Shown: positions 53,450 through 64,000 of the stretch, in pieces | How the letters are laid out: every line of letters starts with the position of its first letter | How positions within the stretch are numbered: position 1 is the stretch's first letter | Assembly (NCBI GenBank): GCA_946811695.1 | Contig: OX328132.1 | Location: forward strand, 55,032,909-55,096,908 | Origin: Gonocerus acuteangulatus | Lineage: Eukaryota > Arthropoda > Insecta > Hemiptera > Coreidae | Direction of reading: 5' to 3' | Length of the DNA stretch: 64,000 nucleotides | The notes under the pieces: generated by a model | Told to the model about the DNA's origin: nothing | Databases searched by the model: none | What the model saw: only the letters and a program-made list of their open reading frames with translations | Made by a program: the position numbers and the translations under genes

Positions 53450-54010
53450 TGTCTCTTCAGGATTCTATTCATATTTCGAACAGGACAAATCATAGACTTC
53501 GTCTCGTCAGGATTCTCTTCATATTCCGAACAGGACAAATCATAGACTTCGACTCTTCATATTCTGAACAGGACAAATCATAGAATTCGTCTCTTCATAT
53601 TCCGAACAGGACAAATCATATACTTCCTCTCATCAGGATTCTGTTCATATTTCGAACAGGACAAATCATAGACTTCCTGTCTTCAGGATTATATTCATAT
53701 TTCGAACAAAACAAACCATAGATTTCGTCTCTTTAGGATTCTCGTCGTATTTCGAACTAGAGAAATCAAAGACTTCGTCTCTTCAGGATTATCGTCGTAT
53801 TTCGAACAGGACAAACCAAAGACTTCGTCTCTTCAGGATTCTATTCATGTTTCGGATATGATAAATCATAGACTTCGTATTTTCAGGATTCTATTCATAT
53901 TGTGACAGGACAAATCGTAGACATCGTGTCTTCAGGATTCTCTTCGTATTTCCGACAGGAAAAATCAGAGGCTTCGTCTCTTTAGGATCCTCTTCATATT
54001 TTGAGTAGCA
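53450..54010. repeat. 50-bp minisatellite, about eleven units
   Basis: Unit CTTCAGGATTCTATTCATAT followed by TTCGAACAGGACAAATCATA and GACTTCGTCT, repeated with point changes. Some units are shortened (53550-53620) by loss of the CAGGATTCT block. No spacers of independent sequence, so it is not CRISPR-like. Confidence 0.9.
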
Positions 54011-54079
54011 AAAACCATTTTGTGACTAATGGTCAAATGGAAAATCAGCTAGCACGACCGAGGAATGGTGCAGAATAAG

Positions 54080-54195
54080 GATTTTTTTTTGAACGGACCC
54101 TGAAATAAGAAGAATTCCCGTTTCAGGTGGGACTGGAACCCCTATATCCCGCATGTAAATATAAGGCGTCAGCCGTTAGACCACGGGGAGGCCCT
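54080..54195 (-). mobile_element. SINE-A, head and body only
   Basis: Minus reading: GGCCTCCCCGTGGTCTAACG (A box), GGTTCCAGTCCC (B box), GGGAATTCTTCTTATTTC then AGGGTCCG. Diverged; tail absent. Confidence 0.7.
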
Positions 54196-55020
54196 TTTAT
54201 TGTTCTTGTTTATAGTTTATCTTGATCAATACCTATCTCATCTTTTACCTCTAATTTTGTCTGGTAATAACTCGCAGAAGTCAATTTTGTCACAAGACCT
54301 ATTAGTGAATTTATCCATTAGGCCTAAATAATGTCAATAATCGAATGTATCCTCTTCTTTTTGATGAATTCCATGCCAGATTTAATTTTAATTGAATTGA
54401 CATCATTTTTTGTAAAATGGTGTTGGAAAACTTTTTTCCAAATGAGAACAGTGGTCAGTAAACTGTTAAGAGGTTATTTTAGGGAATTATTCGTGAGAAA
54501 TCCACTAGAATTGGTGGAATCCAATATGCCGGAGAAATGGAGGGGGGATAGCTTGTAATTGCAAAGCTAACCCCATGTTCGACCTGTCTCCGGTCCGATC
54601 CCACTTTTTATTGCCTCGCTCCTCTTTCCCATACAAACTCGCCGTTTTATAAACGGTCCCATGATTTACACCGATCGCTCTCTCAAGCGTCCGTTTATTT
54701 TTTCAATATTTACCTAGCCATTTATCTGGGACTCTTCAACAGATTGTCGGACACGAGGGGTGTGCGGATCGGGGTTGATGCGTTGAAGGGCCACGATTAA
54801 AAACGCCATCCCCCCTCTCGGGTTGAATATGAACTCGCGATTAACAGGGGATTTATTGACTCGTGAAAAAATTTCATACACCACCACCCCTGAAGCCTTG
54901 GTGACAGGACACACTTCTCTTCTAATTAATTAAACATTTATTTTAATGGTTTGTTGCACATACTCGACATGCTCGAAATTAAATTGTTATTACGAAGGAA
55001 ATGTTTAACTATTTTTGAGT
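54196..55020. other. Non-coding stretch
   Basis: Forward frame 54331-54558 (75 codons) and a minus frame 54714-54914 show no recognised domain. No element seen. Confidence 0.4.
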
Positions 55021-55142
55021 CTGGATAAGTAATTGTACATCTGTAATTTCTGCAGTATTTAATACTCGGTTCAAAAATTTACATTTAAAATGTTCTACGC
55101 TTCTGTACAAATGATTCAAATCGTTCAATAAATTTACATCAC
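55021..55142. repeat. Dispersed direct repeat D (copy 1)
   Basis: ATAAGTAATTGTACATCTGT through ACGCTTCTGTACAAATGATT and CAAATCGTTCAATA, nearly identical over 105 bases to 56132-56239. Confidence 0.85.
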
Positions 55143-55397
55143 AATTGAAGGGGTCGGGGTAAAATAGTGCCAAGCAACATTTTCAACAAAACTTAACTGT
55201 AGATGCTTTATGTTGGATACTCTGTGGGACTATCGGTTGAAATGGTTAGGGTCAGCAATATTAAGTAGCATACAGAGCTTGTAGTCATATTTTAGTAGCA
55301 TTTGCATCATAGAATCATAGTCCCACATGATATCCAACATACAGCAGCTACAGTTAAGCTCTGTTAAAAATGTTGTTTTTCCCCGACCCCTTCAATT
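55143..55397. mobile_element. Small fold-back MITE
   Basis: AATTGAAGGGGTCGGGG at 55143 faces CCCCGACCCCTTCAATT at 55381-55397, perfectly inverted. Pairing continues inward with gaps (AACATTTT...AACTTAACTGTAG facing CTACAGTTAAG...AAAATGTT, and GTTGGATA facing TATCCAAC). 255 bp, non-coding, next to repeat D. Superfamily unassigned. Confidence 0.8.
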
Positions 55398-56131
55398 TCA
55401 AACTGGAAAAATATACCTTCTTGAGACTAGAGGATATGCAACAACACTCTGTATAACATGGGAAAAAAGAACAAGAAAAAATAAAAACGAGAATATGTAT
55501 GCCCGTGGAGGTGCCCTAGGTTCAGGCACACGAAAAATTGAATAAAAGATATGTTCCTAATCATCGCGCCGAAAAGATTGTTATTTTTTCATGATCAATA
55601 TATTCTATTTCAAGGTCATCGTTTAGACTCTTCTGCTCAAATTCAGGAACATAAGTATGCTTTAGGTCCACCCGACAAACATATGTAATGTACTGTATAA
55701 CATACAGTCTTCTTTTTCGTACATGGCTACCGCGCATGCGCGAACGCCAGCGGACACTTTTTTGTATAGTTTTTTTTTTTTCAGTTTAGTCATCGCTAAA
55801 GCATATTTATGCTAATATGATATCCTATACGCAAATGAATCTTCAATGAACACAATTGGACTAAAAACAATGAAAATTCAAACATAATTTAAAGAACCTT
55901 TGGAACAGTAAATAACTGTAAGATTTGGAGGGTAGATAAGGTGATCTTAAATTTACATTTATGGTGTCGAGTAAAAAAAAAACAAAAACAACATAAAATA
56001 TATTTTTCCCGTCAATTAAGAATCAGCACTCAGAAATTCACTTTTCGCAAACAAAGAAATTTGACTTTGAAATCAGTCCTTGACCCGATGGGCTAAAAGC
56101 TAATGTAATTTCTTGTTAAACGACTTCATTC
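55398..56131. other. Non-coding stretch
   Basis: Contains the perfect palindrome CGCGCATGCGCG at 55731-55742. The forward frame 55327-55545 overlaps the MITE and has no domain. Confidence 0.4.
55731..55742. promoter_or_regulatory. NRF1-like palindromic site
   Basis: CGCGCATGCGCG fits the (T/C)GCGCA(T/C)GCGC consensus of NRF1/erect-wing factors in AT-rich surroundings. No gene start is identified nearby, so a role is only possible. Confidence 0.3.
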
Positions 56132-56239
56132 GATAAGTAATTGTATATCTGTAATTTCTCCAGTATTTCATACTCGGTTTAAAAATTTACATTTCAAAAT
56201 GTTCCACGCTTCTGTACAAATGATTCAAATCGTCCAATA
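56132..56239. repeat. Dispersed direct repeat D (copy 2)
   Basis: Matches 55025-55132 in the same orientation, 1107 bases downstream. Confidence 0.85.
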
Positions 56240-57638
56240 CGTAGGAACTGCGTCATATTAGCGTTATAATGATTGCATATAACATGATTCAGAGAAATTA
56301 GAATGGAACGAAAACAACATTTTTGATATTTCATGAGTCATTTGAATGACATCAACTTTATTAGGCGTTCGAATTATCATCCGTACACCGCGATTTTGGA
56401 TACAAATTCTATACACAATTCATGAAACTTCCTAAACTGATCAAGTCTATTGATAATTTTTTATTGTGATCCTTTGGGGCTTATTTTATTTAATTTTAAC
56501 TACACCATGTTACAAATAAATCCAATTACACGATTAATCAAATTTATATAAAAAATAAAAATAAAAAGTCATTAATAAAGAATTAAAAAAAACAACAAAA
56601 AAAAACAGATCAATGCAAAATAAGAAGATCCCAGTAGTAGTATGAGAAATATAATTATTATTAATGTATGCTCGGCGAAATTACACTAGTTTTAGAAATG
56701 GTGCAACCTGTTGGGAGAAAAAATATACTGGATATAATGAAAAATAGTCATCTTTATATTACAGTTACCTACCTAATTTTTTCTTTAAATTATAATATTT
56801 TAATCACTACGAATTAAACTAAACTTACATATTTGTAAACTTATAACTTGTATATTCTGTTTCCCTTGTAAACGTTTGAACGAGTTCGTTAACCAGCAAT
56901 CTATCTGAAAAGGGGTTTACCCCGGACCCAAATTACTAATTTGCCCATGCCAGACGTAATTTCTGTTGAATGAAACACGGTACATGTCGAGGGTACCTAA
57001 TGTGTTTTAAAAATAAGCTAAATAGGTTAATTATAAGTTGGAGTTTACTCGTTATTCCCTTCAATTCTCTTAAATTGAGCCGCCAAACTGACTCAGGCAT
57101 TCATTGTTAGTTCTACCACTAGGGGGCGCTGAACACGGGCGCTGTATCCGGTTTTGACCGTTATTGTGATGGTGGGATTGTCTCTTTTTACGCGTGGACG
57201 CTTTTATTATTTATCAAGATTAACAGACAAAAATGTGAGGGTTTTCTGTATTTATTAAGTAGTGTATTACCTCACATACACACAAACTGGAAGAAAAGTA
57301 ATTAAAAATCTAATAATTGAGTCAGCTGTTCATAAGAAATATTAAATAGCAAAACTGTTATTTTTTTTATTTTTTTTTTTTAATCCTGTAGGTTTCTTAA
57401 GAAAATTATTCAGGAATGCTGTATACTCCACCTTCTAATAAATGTACTTAGTTATCCAACTCCTGCCTGACGGACTTTCATTATCAAATTGCTCTTCCCT
57501 TAGAGGCAAATGACTCATTTTCTTAAGAACTACTGAAATGTACTTAAATTGCATGACATTTCATTACAACTAATATGGCAAGGGTATTATCAACAGTCGA
57601 GAGGTCCAACCATAAATAACCAATGACAACATTTTTTA
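56240..57638. other. Non-coding stretch
   Basis: AT-rich 56460-56900, with a CGTTAACCAGC motif at 56891 (compare repeat R). A more complex stretch at 57060-57200 contains a CTCF-like core. No gene recognised. Confidence 0.4.
57116..57130 (+). promoter_or_regulatory. CTCF-like motif
   Basis: CCACTAGGGGGCGCT matches the core consensus CCANNAGRKGGC of the CTCF insulator protein. Animal CTCF sites have this core; in repeat-rich DNA it can also be carried by transposons. Confidence 0.35.
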
Positions 57639-58758
57639 TTAACCTGGCATTGTTCCAATAGTGTAACAATTTTTTGACCAACTTAATAATTATTTTTCAC
57701 CCAAAACAATTTTTCCAATCAAAACAAAGGTTAAAATGGTATTTTAACATTTTTTGAATAATGATTTTATCACTTTTTGTTCGGTGAAAAAAAGTTAAAG
57801 TTTCTGATTTGTTAGTGTCGAGAGGTGTATTCATTATTATTTTTTCATTCAATGCTACAGCAATGAAATTAAATTTGAATGTTGATTTAATTGATTGTGT
57901 TAGATTACTGAAAGTAATGCATTGTAGAAAATGTAAATAAAAAAATTCTAAGAATCGTTTTTTTTTTTCTTTTTAATCTCAATTTTCCGCTTATGGAACA
58001 ATGGCAGGTTCAGGCTCTAGTAATGTTCGTTCAATTCATTGTTTCTGATCTTGTTTTTTTTGTACAATACTTAACACGTCAATTTTGTAATGATTTTCCT
58101 TTTTTTCCACGTCAAACATCCTTTGGTGTTAGTTTTCTCATTCATTACTGTGCTCTTGCCGCGTTTCTTACTCATATTTCTTAATAATTAGGTATTTTTA
58201 AATTGTTTGTATCAGCAATAATTAAAAATGGCAAATACATTTCTTCCCCTGGAAGAAGCAGTGGAATATTTGAGTTATCAAAAGTCGTTGAGTGATGGTG
58301 AATCGGGAAAAAGTTTTGACGAAGAAATTGAAATATGCTTTTTCCTGACGAAAAGGATCGCGTAACAGACGAAGAAGACATTGACGTAAGACAGATGGAC
58401 ATTATATCATTTCGGCATCCCAAGGAATGTGTGATCATTGTGGCACTAACACAATATATCAATGCAAATAATGTTAGAAACGCATTCATATTGATTGTTT
58501 TCCAAAATAGCAATGATTGTAAAACGTATATTAGTGTAATAATTTTTTAAAAAATGTTCACTTAAAATTACGATTTTTACATAAGTATTTTCTATTATTT
58601 TACCAACAATTATAATGTTTTATAATAATTATTTGTTATCAATATTAATAAAAACAATACTATACTTATATTGAATATTCTTTTAAAACTATTTCGAAAA
58701 AAGTTATTCGTTTTTTTTTTGTATAACCTGAACTTGTTCCACTTCTGGAACATGTTAG
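57639..58758 (+). mobile_element. piggyBac element, internally deleted
   Basis: The left end is TTAACCTGGCATTGTTCCAA (then TAGTGTAACAA). The right end, reversed, is CTAACATGTTCCAGAAGTGG (then AACAAG), so GTTCCA..AGTG..AACAA is shared and TTAA/TTAG sits at the edges. Inside there is only an N-terminal transposase piece (58228-58550). Length 1.12 kb, against about 2.5 kb for intact copies. Confidence 0.7.
58228..58550 (+). pseudogene. piggyBac transposase N-terminal fragment (frameshifted)
   Basis: From the ATG at 58228, 45 codons read MANTFLPLEEAVEYLSYQK and ESGKSFDEEIEI before a stop at 58363. A frame change near 58335 continues as FPDEKDRVTDEEDIDVRQM, then DIISFRHPKECVIIVAL. An acidic N-terminus with the P-P/D-x-x-x-VTDEExID pattern is typical of piggyBac transposases and precedes the DDD catalytic domain, which is deleted here. 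The frame then runs on without family motifs to 58550. The antisense frame 58181-58513 is a shadow. Confidence 0.7.
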
Positions 58759-60031
58759 ATAACCACGCAGGAATTTTTTTTTGTTAAGAATTATCTAAAT
58801 TGGACCTTATTGAAACCAATATTAAAAAAAAAAGGAAAAAGATCTCCTGGAATTAGGGGCCAGCGTGTAAAAGTTTCGTAAGCAGTCCGAACATCTTTTG
58901 CTCTGCTCTCACGGGCGCATAAGAAATGTGGAGTTGAAGTACAATGGGGGCAAGTTCTCAACAAAGGGAACCCGAATATTTTGCGCTTGGAAATGAGGCA
59001 TTCCATCGGAATTATTTTTACAAAGGTTTTAACATTGATGATTCGAATGGGTTAGGACTAGACAAGGAGGGGGGGGGGGGGTAAGGATAGTTTAGTTGAC
59101 AAGACTAATTGTCGCTAGGGGACCGGGGGGGGGGGGGCTCTGGGTCCTGGGCTCTGCTTCTGGCACCGGCCACCGCCATGTCACAGACACCCTCTAATTA
59201 GCTCATTTGATTTTGGAGTTAGGAACGAACGGATCTATGTCATGGCCAAATATCCTACCCTATCACTACCATCCCCTCCACTAGCCTACTCTCCAATCAC
59301 ATCGCACCATCATCATCAATGTTCCAATTCAACTGGATAGATTTCGCCTACCCCGTACAGTAGAGAAGTTGGTTAGTTATGGTGGGCTTTCAATGCGCCA
59401 TCTCCAGGATTCTTTTGTCGTATTTGACGCTAGATTTTTTTTTTTTCTTTTTTTTAATTTCAAGAGATAAGATTAGTTAAGGGATCCAACAAATATACAC
59501 ACGTATAGATTTGTGTGGGGGGCCAACACATATACTCAATGCTACATTACCTATATAACAATTAAACGACTTCATTTGAACAAAAGATTTTATGCTCTTG
59601 CAGTGCCTTCAACTTCAAAAACAAAAGTTTGTTTCGCTCCATTCATGTTAACATTTTAGGCAGGTAATGGTGGGGTAAATTTAATCCTCTACAATGTTCA
59701 TACTGACTACATTTTTGATGACGGGTATGTTATCCACGTTATTGGCAGAAAAGTGGCAAAAAATTAGGTTTTTCTCGGCAATTTTTACTCATAGGTGCTC
59801 TTTAGCGAAAAATGACAGATATAAAATCGACACAAAATTAGATTCTCTACAATAATCCGCCATAAAAATAACCCATTTCCATTGTAGATTCTCTGGAGAA
59901 GAACTGGAGAAAGTTGAGAGTCGTTCATTAGGTCTAATGAAAGTTCATTCGACCACGTTAAGACCCACCAAGTTTCATTTTTAAATTTCAAAAATTGTGG
60001 GGAAAAATGGGGTGTCAATCGAGATTTGATC

Positions 60032-60037
<6 letters not shown>
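58759..60037. other. Non-coding stretch with G runs
   Basis: G runs at 59070-59081 and 59125-59136, a T-rich stretch near 59434-59457. Minus-strand frames 58791-59006 and 59785-60033 show no domain. Confidence 0.4.

Positions 60038-60081
<44 letters not shown>
60038..60081. repeat. (TA)n microsatellite
   Basis: Pure TA run. Confidence 0.95.
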
Positions 60082-60085
<4 letters not shown>

Positions 60086-60164
60086 TGTTAACGCGATAGC
60101 AGCCTTAGTTTTTGTTTTTTTTCTACGAAACTTTGTATATATCATTCCTATATAAAATTGAAAA

Positions 60165-60310
60165 CTATTGAACGAGTTCGTTAACCTGCGAAATGGGTGG
60201 TGTGTCAATGTCATATTGGTCTTCCTCTCTTTAAGTGCTGAAGAAGGCTGCCAATGTTCAGCCAAAACGTCCAATATAGATTTGTGTTGAAGGCCTGACG
60301 TTTTTTTTTC
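60165..60310 (+). mobile_element. Penelope-like terminus fragment
   Basis: GTGCTGAAGAAGGCTGCCAA then TGTTCAGCCAAAACGTCC: a CTGAAGA start, a GGCTG/CAGCC hairpin and an AAAACGTCC end, the layout of Penelope-like termini. Preceded by GAACGAGTTCGTTAACC, which also occurs at 56879. No coding part. Confidence 0.5.
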
Positions 60311-60662
60311 TACTTGCCGAATCCCAACCATCCCTTTATTTCGCATCATCTAAACGCTTTACTATCTTCATCTCATTATGAATGTTTAATGTTTCCTTAG
60401 TAATACAATATGTTGTGCCTATTTATTATGTATTTATAAAAATCACGCTTCTAGATATGTTTACGTTTTACACAAATATTTCATATCTATTGTAAATTGT
60501 ACACCAGAAAAAAGTAGAAGACTTGTTGTGGGCTTGTAAGTACAATAAACAAATATGCTCACAAATAATTGCAATTTATCATAACAAATGACGTGAGGAA
60601 TCAGAACATGATGACACAGTCCCTGCGAATTTCTCAATAATCTTAGGACTGGGTGGATGCAG
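60311..60662. other. Non-coding spacer
   Basis: No gene or element recognised. Confidence 0.35.
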
Positions 60663-60935
60663 CAGAGTAGGGCAAACTGTTATTAATTTAGTAACTAATG
60701 ACTAATGATTAAATGAGTAAGCGGGATGTGAGTAACGATTGATGATTGATCAATCCTATTTCTCCATGACTAACGACTAAATACTTCTATATTAATGATT
60801 TGTGATTAATAATTAGTGATTAAAAGAAGCTTTGACTAATGTCTAATGATTAATGACTAAACTTACGCAGATTGATGATTGATGACTAAAAAAGTAGATT
60901 TATGATTGATGATTAACTCCATAAAAGTTTGAAAT
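60663..60935. repeat. Degenerate (TGACTAATGAT)n block, possible hAT end
   Basis: Starts CAGAGTAGGGCAAACTGTTA, close to the hAT terminus CAGAGTTGGGCAAACG at 11002. It continues with many variants of ACTAATGATTAATGACT and GATTGATGATTAA. A related patch lies at 61185-61345. No right terminus was found. Confidence 0.5.
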
Positions 60936-62829
60936 AATTATAATAAAAAATTCATTGACGGATATTTTCAGTGATGATTGTAATAGTAGTCATAAGTACT
61001 CAAATAATCACATGTATAAATCACAAAGCTCAAATATTTCTTCGTTCACAATTCTATCTTTTGAACAGGCTGTTCAAAAGATAAAACAGGAATTCTAATC
61101 CCCAATGTATATGTATAATAGGTAGGTATTAGCTTAGTACCGAAAGTATTTGCAACGTTAGTCTCGACAATCATTACTACTGACTCGTCACGATTGATTG
61201 ATGACTAATTTCACATATGACCAATGCTTAATATGACCTATGACTAATGATTAACGAGAATAATTCAATCATGACTAATCCTGATAATATTTCATCCCAT
61301 GTTTGATTAGTCATAATTTAATCTATTTGTCAATCGTTTAGTTGACTGCTGCAAAAACCAGGGAAAGAGCCAGTAATTTCAAGACGCCTAATAATACCTT
61401 CATCCCCAATATTAAATGAGATGCTTATGAGGATGACAACAATAGATGAAAAGGTATTGTGCGGTAGGCTCATTGAATTCTGGTGGGGAGACACTGCTTT
61501 CAGCTTTTGATTGGATCGGCCTAATAAACTTCCCGATAGGAAGCGACGGGGCGAGGACCGTTTCAGTTAGTTAATCCTAATCAGCTAGACTCGAGGCGGG
61601 ATCATTAATTAGGAGAGAACTTACAAGGAGCTCACTAACCACTTGACCATCCTATTGAATAAATTAATATGGAATCGATATCCAGGACTATGAAGGCAGA
61701 ACCCCTACCTGCTGCAGATCTTCGCCTTACTCCCTTCGGTTCTACAAGCCCGCAATGATCCTTTAACTTCACAGCTGGAATAATTAAAGCTATCAACAAT
61801 AACTAAATTAATGAATAAATGGGTTTATTTGCGTTTTTACTACCGAAATACAAATGTCTTAATGCCACATAGCTAAGAAAAGTAGTATATAATAAATTGA
61901 GGGCTTAGTGGTAAAATTACCCAAGTCTATTTTTAATAAAAAATATGGTTTCTTACCCAAATTTAGTTAACAATAATCCGTGTTCATAGGTAAAGTAAGA
62001 TATATGATAAGCCAAATTATGGAGACCACGTGCATTCCAATTTTATGTATCAAAAGAGACTGTTTGAATTATCCTGTTGTATTACATCTTAAAATCCTCA
62101 TTTCTCAAAAAGTAGAACATAGTGGACTTAGGTCGTTTCACCACTACGCCCTTGAAATACACTCTATATAGGGAGGAAACCAGCTGACACTAATCATACC
62201 TCATTAGAATCAGCTATAAGATGTTTACTAATTACTAAGAATTTTTGAACTAAGGAGTTAGTTCAAAAATTACTAGTGTCAAAATTGTTTTAATCCAAAT
62301 AATTTTATTCATTGACTAGGAGAAACATTTTACTTCAATTGACTCTTTGAATTACGAATTCCATCCACTTGCATGATCCGGGATGCACTAAGTAATCCAA
62401 GGTTCACAAGGGGTTAAATATCAAGACATTAACATTTGGGTATAAATGAAAATATTATATACAAAATAAATTGCATTATTTTAATGAATAGATATAAGAA
62501 AAACACTTGAGAGGGAGTATCTCCAAACAATATTTTAAATTTTCTCTAAGGACTCGGTTAATTAATACAAATGATGTATATTTCTTTTGAAAATAAGGGC
62601 ATTCCCAATTAATATCTAGCATTACAGAATTTTAATTGCTCATATTTAATAGAGTTTTAATTAACACAACCCTTTCACCTTTATATTCCAGTGTTTTGAA
62701 AAAAAAATTTAATTCAATTTATGAGAACTGTACTTGCGCATAATTAGGATGTCTTTTGTCCCCTTGTTTGGGGAAAGGGTAGAGAGTAAAAGAAATATGC
62801 CCATTTCGTTGAGGAGGGTAGTGCATTAA
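60936..62829. other. Non-coding stretch
   Basis: A TGACTAAT-rich patch at 61185-61345; 61470-61760 is more complex with TTAATTAGG and TAATCC cores. Forward frame 61980-62171 has no domain. No gene called. Confidence 0.4.
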
Positions 62830-62898
62830 ATAAAAAATAAAAAAAAAAAAAAAGAAAAGAAGAAGAAAAAAAAAGAACTAAAGAAAAGGAAAAAAAAT
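62830..62898. repeat. A-rich low-complexity run
   Basis: Interrupted poly-A with G, probably a decayed tail. Confidence 0.7.
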
Positions 62899-63626
62899 GT
62901 GATGAAGTCTTAATTGGAAAAAGGGTTGGAGAATTGAATAAGAAGGATTCGATTATTTAAGTGCCCTCTTTCTGTGTTTCTATCCTCGAGGGTGGATGAG
63001 GCCTCTGGATCAAACGGAGGAAGAGGAAGAGGATGCTTTTAGAAAAATGCCAGTGTATTTATCAGAGCTGGAAGTTGGCCGAACAAGCGCCATTAGAACA
63101 TCTCCAGCTTAAGCTCTGCCAAAGAATAATCTATAACTCCGGGGTGGGTTCAGAAAAAGGGCAGAGATCGTTTGGCCGGATCGCATTGTCTCCCCGCGGC
63201 TTATCATTTATTCTTAGCCCTCCACCACGAGCTGTTTCTAATAAATGATCCAAGCTCACCAAAGAAAGCCTAATAGCAACTCTTAAATATGCGGGATCGA
63301 GGCCATTGTCGCTTTTTTCCAGCCTCATTCTCTCTCTTTTTCCGTCTACGTCCTATTGACATTTTAGAACAAAATGTGTTATATTTTTCTTAGGCCTTCA
63401 TTAGGACTGTAAAAAATTATGGTCAAGATAAATATTTATTACCCAGTAGTGCTCATAAATTGATTCAATTTTACTTTCAATTGAATTCCTATAAAACGCG
63501 TACTAAGGAAGTCTAATGAATATAAAATAGCAGTGATAATTAAAAATTTATTGTAGATGCCGTAATGACTGATCCATCCATATGCCCACACTCAGAAAAT
63601 ATACGTTAGTATACTTAATTTCAAAA
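62899..63626. other. Non-coding stretch
   Basis: 63030-63340 is of higher complexity than most of the window, but open frames on the two strands overlap and show no domain. No element recognised. Confidence 0.35.
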
Positions 63627-63952
63627 GGGGGCGAGGTTACGTCAGTAGTAGAGTACTGGGCTTATATGCTGGAGGACCTGAGTTCAAATCCCGAGCAAGC
63701 ACTAAAGATTTTTATCTTCTTCTTGGTTCATGGGTTTGATTCGGCCTCCCTGGCCGTCCCTAGGCCAACACAGCTTTAAATTAATTTATTAATGGGTACC
63801 TTAGTGCTAATGATCCTAGCAGTCAAAGCAGCAATGGGAAAAATTGGCAGTTGGAGCGTGGAACCGACCACACTATCGCCCTAGTGTGCCGTATGGTCAT
63901 GAATCAGATACCTCTATAGTATCTGCCCCTCTGGGCCCTCGTGGCCTGTTAC

Positions 63953-63953
<1 letters not shown>
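63627..63953 (+). mobile_element. SINE-B, tRNA-derived (copy 2)
   Basis: GGGGCGAGGTTACGTCAGTA (A box), GAGTTCAAATCCC (B box), then CACTAAAGATTTTTATCTTC, CCCTAGGCC, AATGGGTACC, CTAGTGTGCCGTATGGTCAT, GAATCAGATACCTC and CTGGGCCCTCGTGGCCTGTT align with the reversed copy at 16279-16625. The head has lost several A-box matches. Confidence 0.85.

Positions 63954-63994
<41 letters not shown>
63954..63994. repeat. T run at the SINE-B 3' end
   Basis: About 40 T directly after CTGTTACG, at the window edge; the copy at 16279 has (TA)n there instead. Confidence 0.9.
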
Positions 63995-64000
63995 CTTTTT

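Noticed and set aside
53450..54010. CRISPR-like repeat pattern
   Set aside because: The units abut with no unique spacers and the DNA is eukaryotic; it is an ordinary minisatellite.
60035..60349. 104-codon minus-strand frame ending in an Ile/Tyr repeat
   Set aside because: The end is the (TA)n microsatellite and the rest covers a Penelope-like non-coding terminus.

Overview
The window is eukaryotic, AT-rich by eye, and holds no gene that I can assign to a host function. It is repeat-dense intergenic or intronic DNA. The mix of elements suggests an arthropod: non-LTR elements with I/R1/jockey-type signatures, Penelope-like elements with a GIY-YIG domain, a mariner-type ORF of a style common in insects, Transib, several piggyBac relics, hAT, Tc1, and SINEs with tRNA-like or 5S rRNA-like heads. 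That is an inference from element content; I cannot name a species.

Layout. 0-9 kb: Penelope-like ends (0.66-1.24, 4.25-5.24 and 5.4 kb), a tRNA-head SINE (2.8 kb), short tandem repeats and a satellite with long and short modules (6.9-8.1 kb). 9-13 kb: a roughly 120-bp minisatellite split by a 1.19-kb hAT element with an 8-bp target duplication, then an open reading frame of unknown origin, then a perfect 353-bp-arm palindrome (12.0-12.7 kb). 13-19 kb: dispersed diverged repeats, a second SINE family set between (TA)n tracts, a 22-bp minisatellite, a piggyBac C-terminal relic and a 5S-derived SINE. 19-27 kb: a decayed LINE (19.7-21.2), a Tc1 relic (22 kb), a piggyBac MITE with TTAA ends (24.7 kb) and a LINE RNase H relic (26 kb). 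28-39 kb: SINE tails, a fold-back mariner-type element (30.3-31.5 kb), repeated element ends and four weak exon or ORF candidates. 39-41 kb: a Transib-type element with RSS-like termini, inserted in a SINE. 41-48 kb: an R1-like fragment and the best-preserved LINE (44.1-47.6 kb, minus strand; endonuclease and reverse transcriptase nearly complete but frameshifted). 48-64 kb: two minisatellites, further SINEs, a TIR element of unknown superfamily (50.8-52.0), a small MITE (55.1), a piggyBac relic (57.6-58.8), a degenerate TAAT-rich block (60.7) and a second-family SINE at the right edge.

How the parts work together: nothing here forms an operon or pathway. The logic is parasitic. SINEs carry RNA polymerase III-type heads and a shared 3' stem-loop tail, consistent with mobilisation by one unseen partner LINE; short TIR elements depend on transposases coded elsewhere. 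Nested insertions give a relative chronology (Transib after its SINE, hAT after its minisatellite, the 50.8-kb TIR element and the 55.1-kb MITE after the dispersed repeats they interrupt). The observations most worth following up are the perfect palindrome, the Transib copy with CACAGTG-23-A-rich ends, and the SINE family in which two kinds of head share a covarying tail hairpin. All identifications come from reading the sequence; none was confirmed by a database search.
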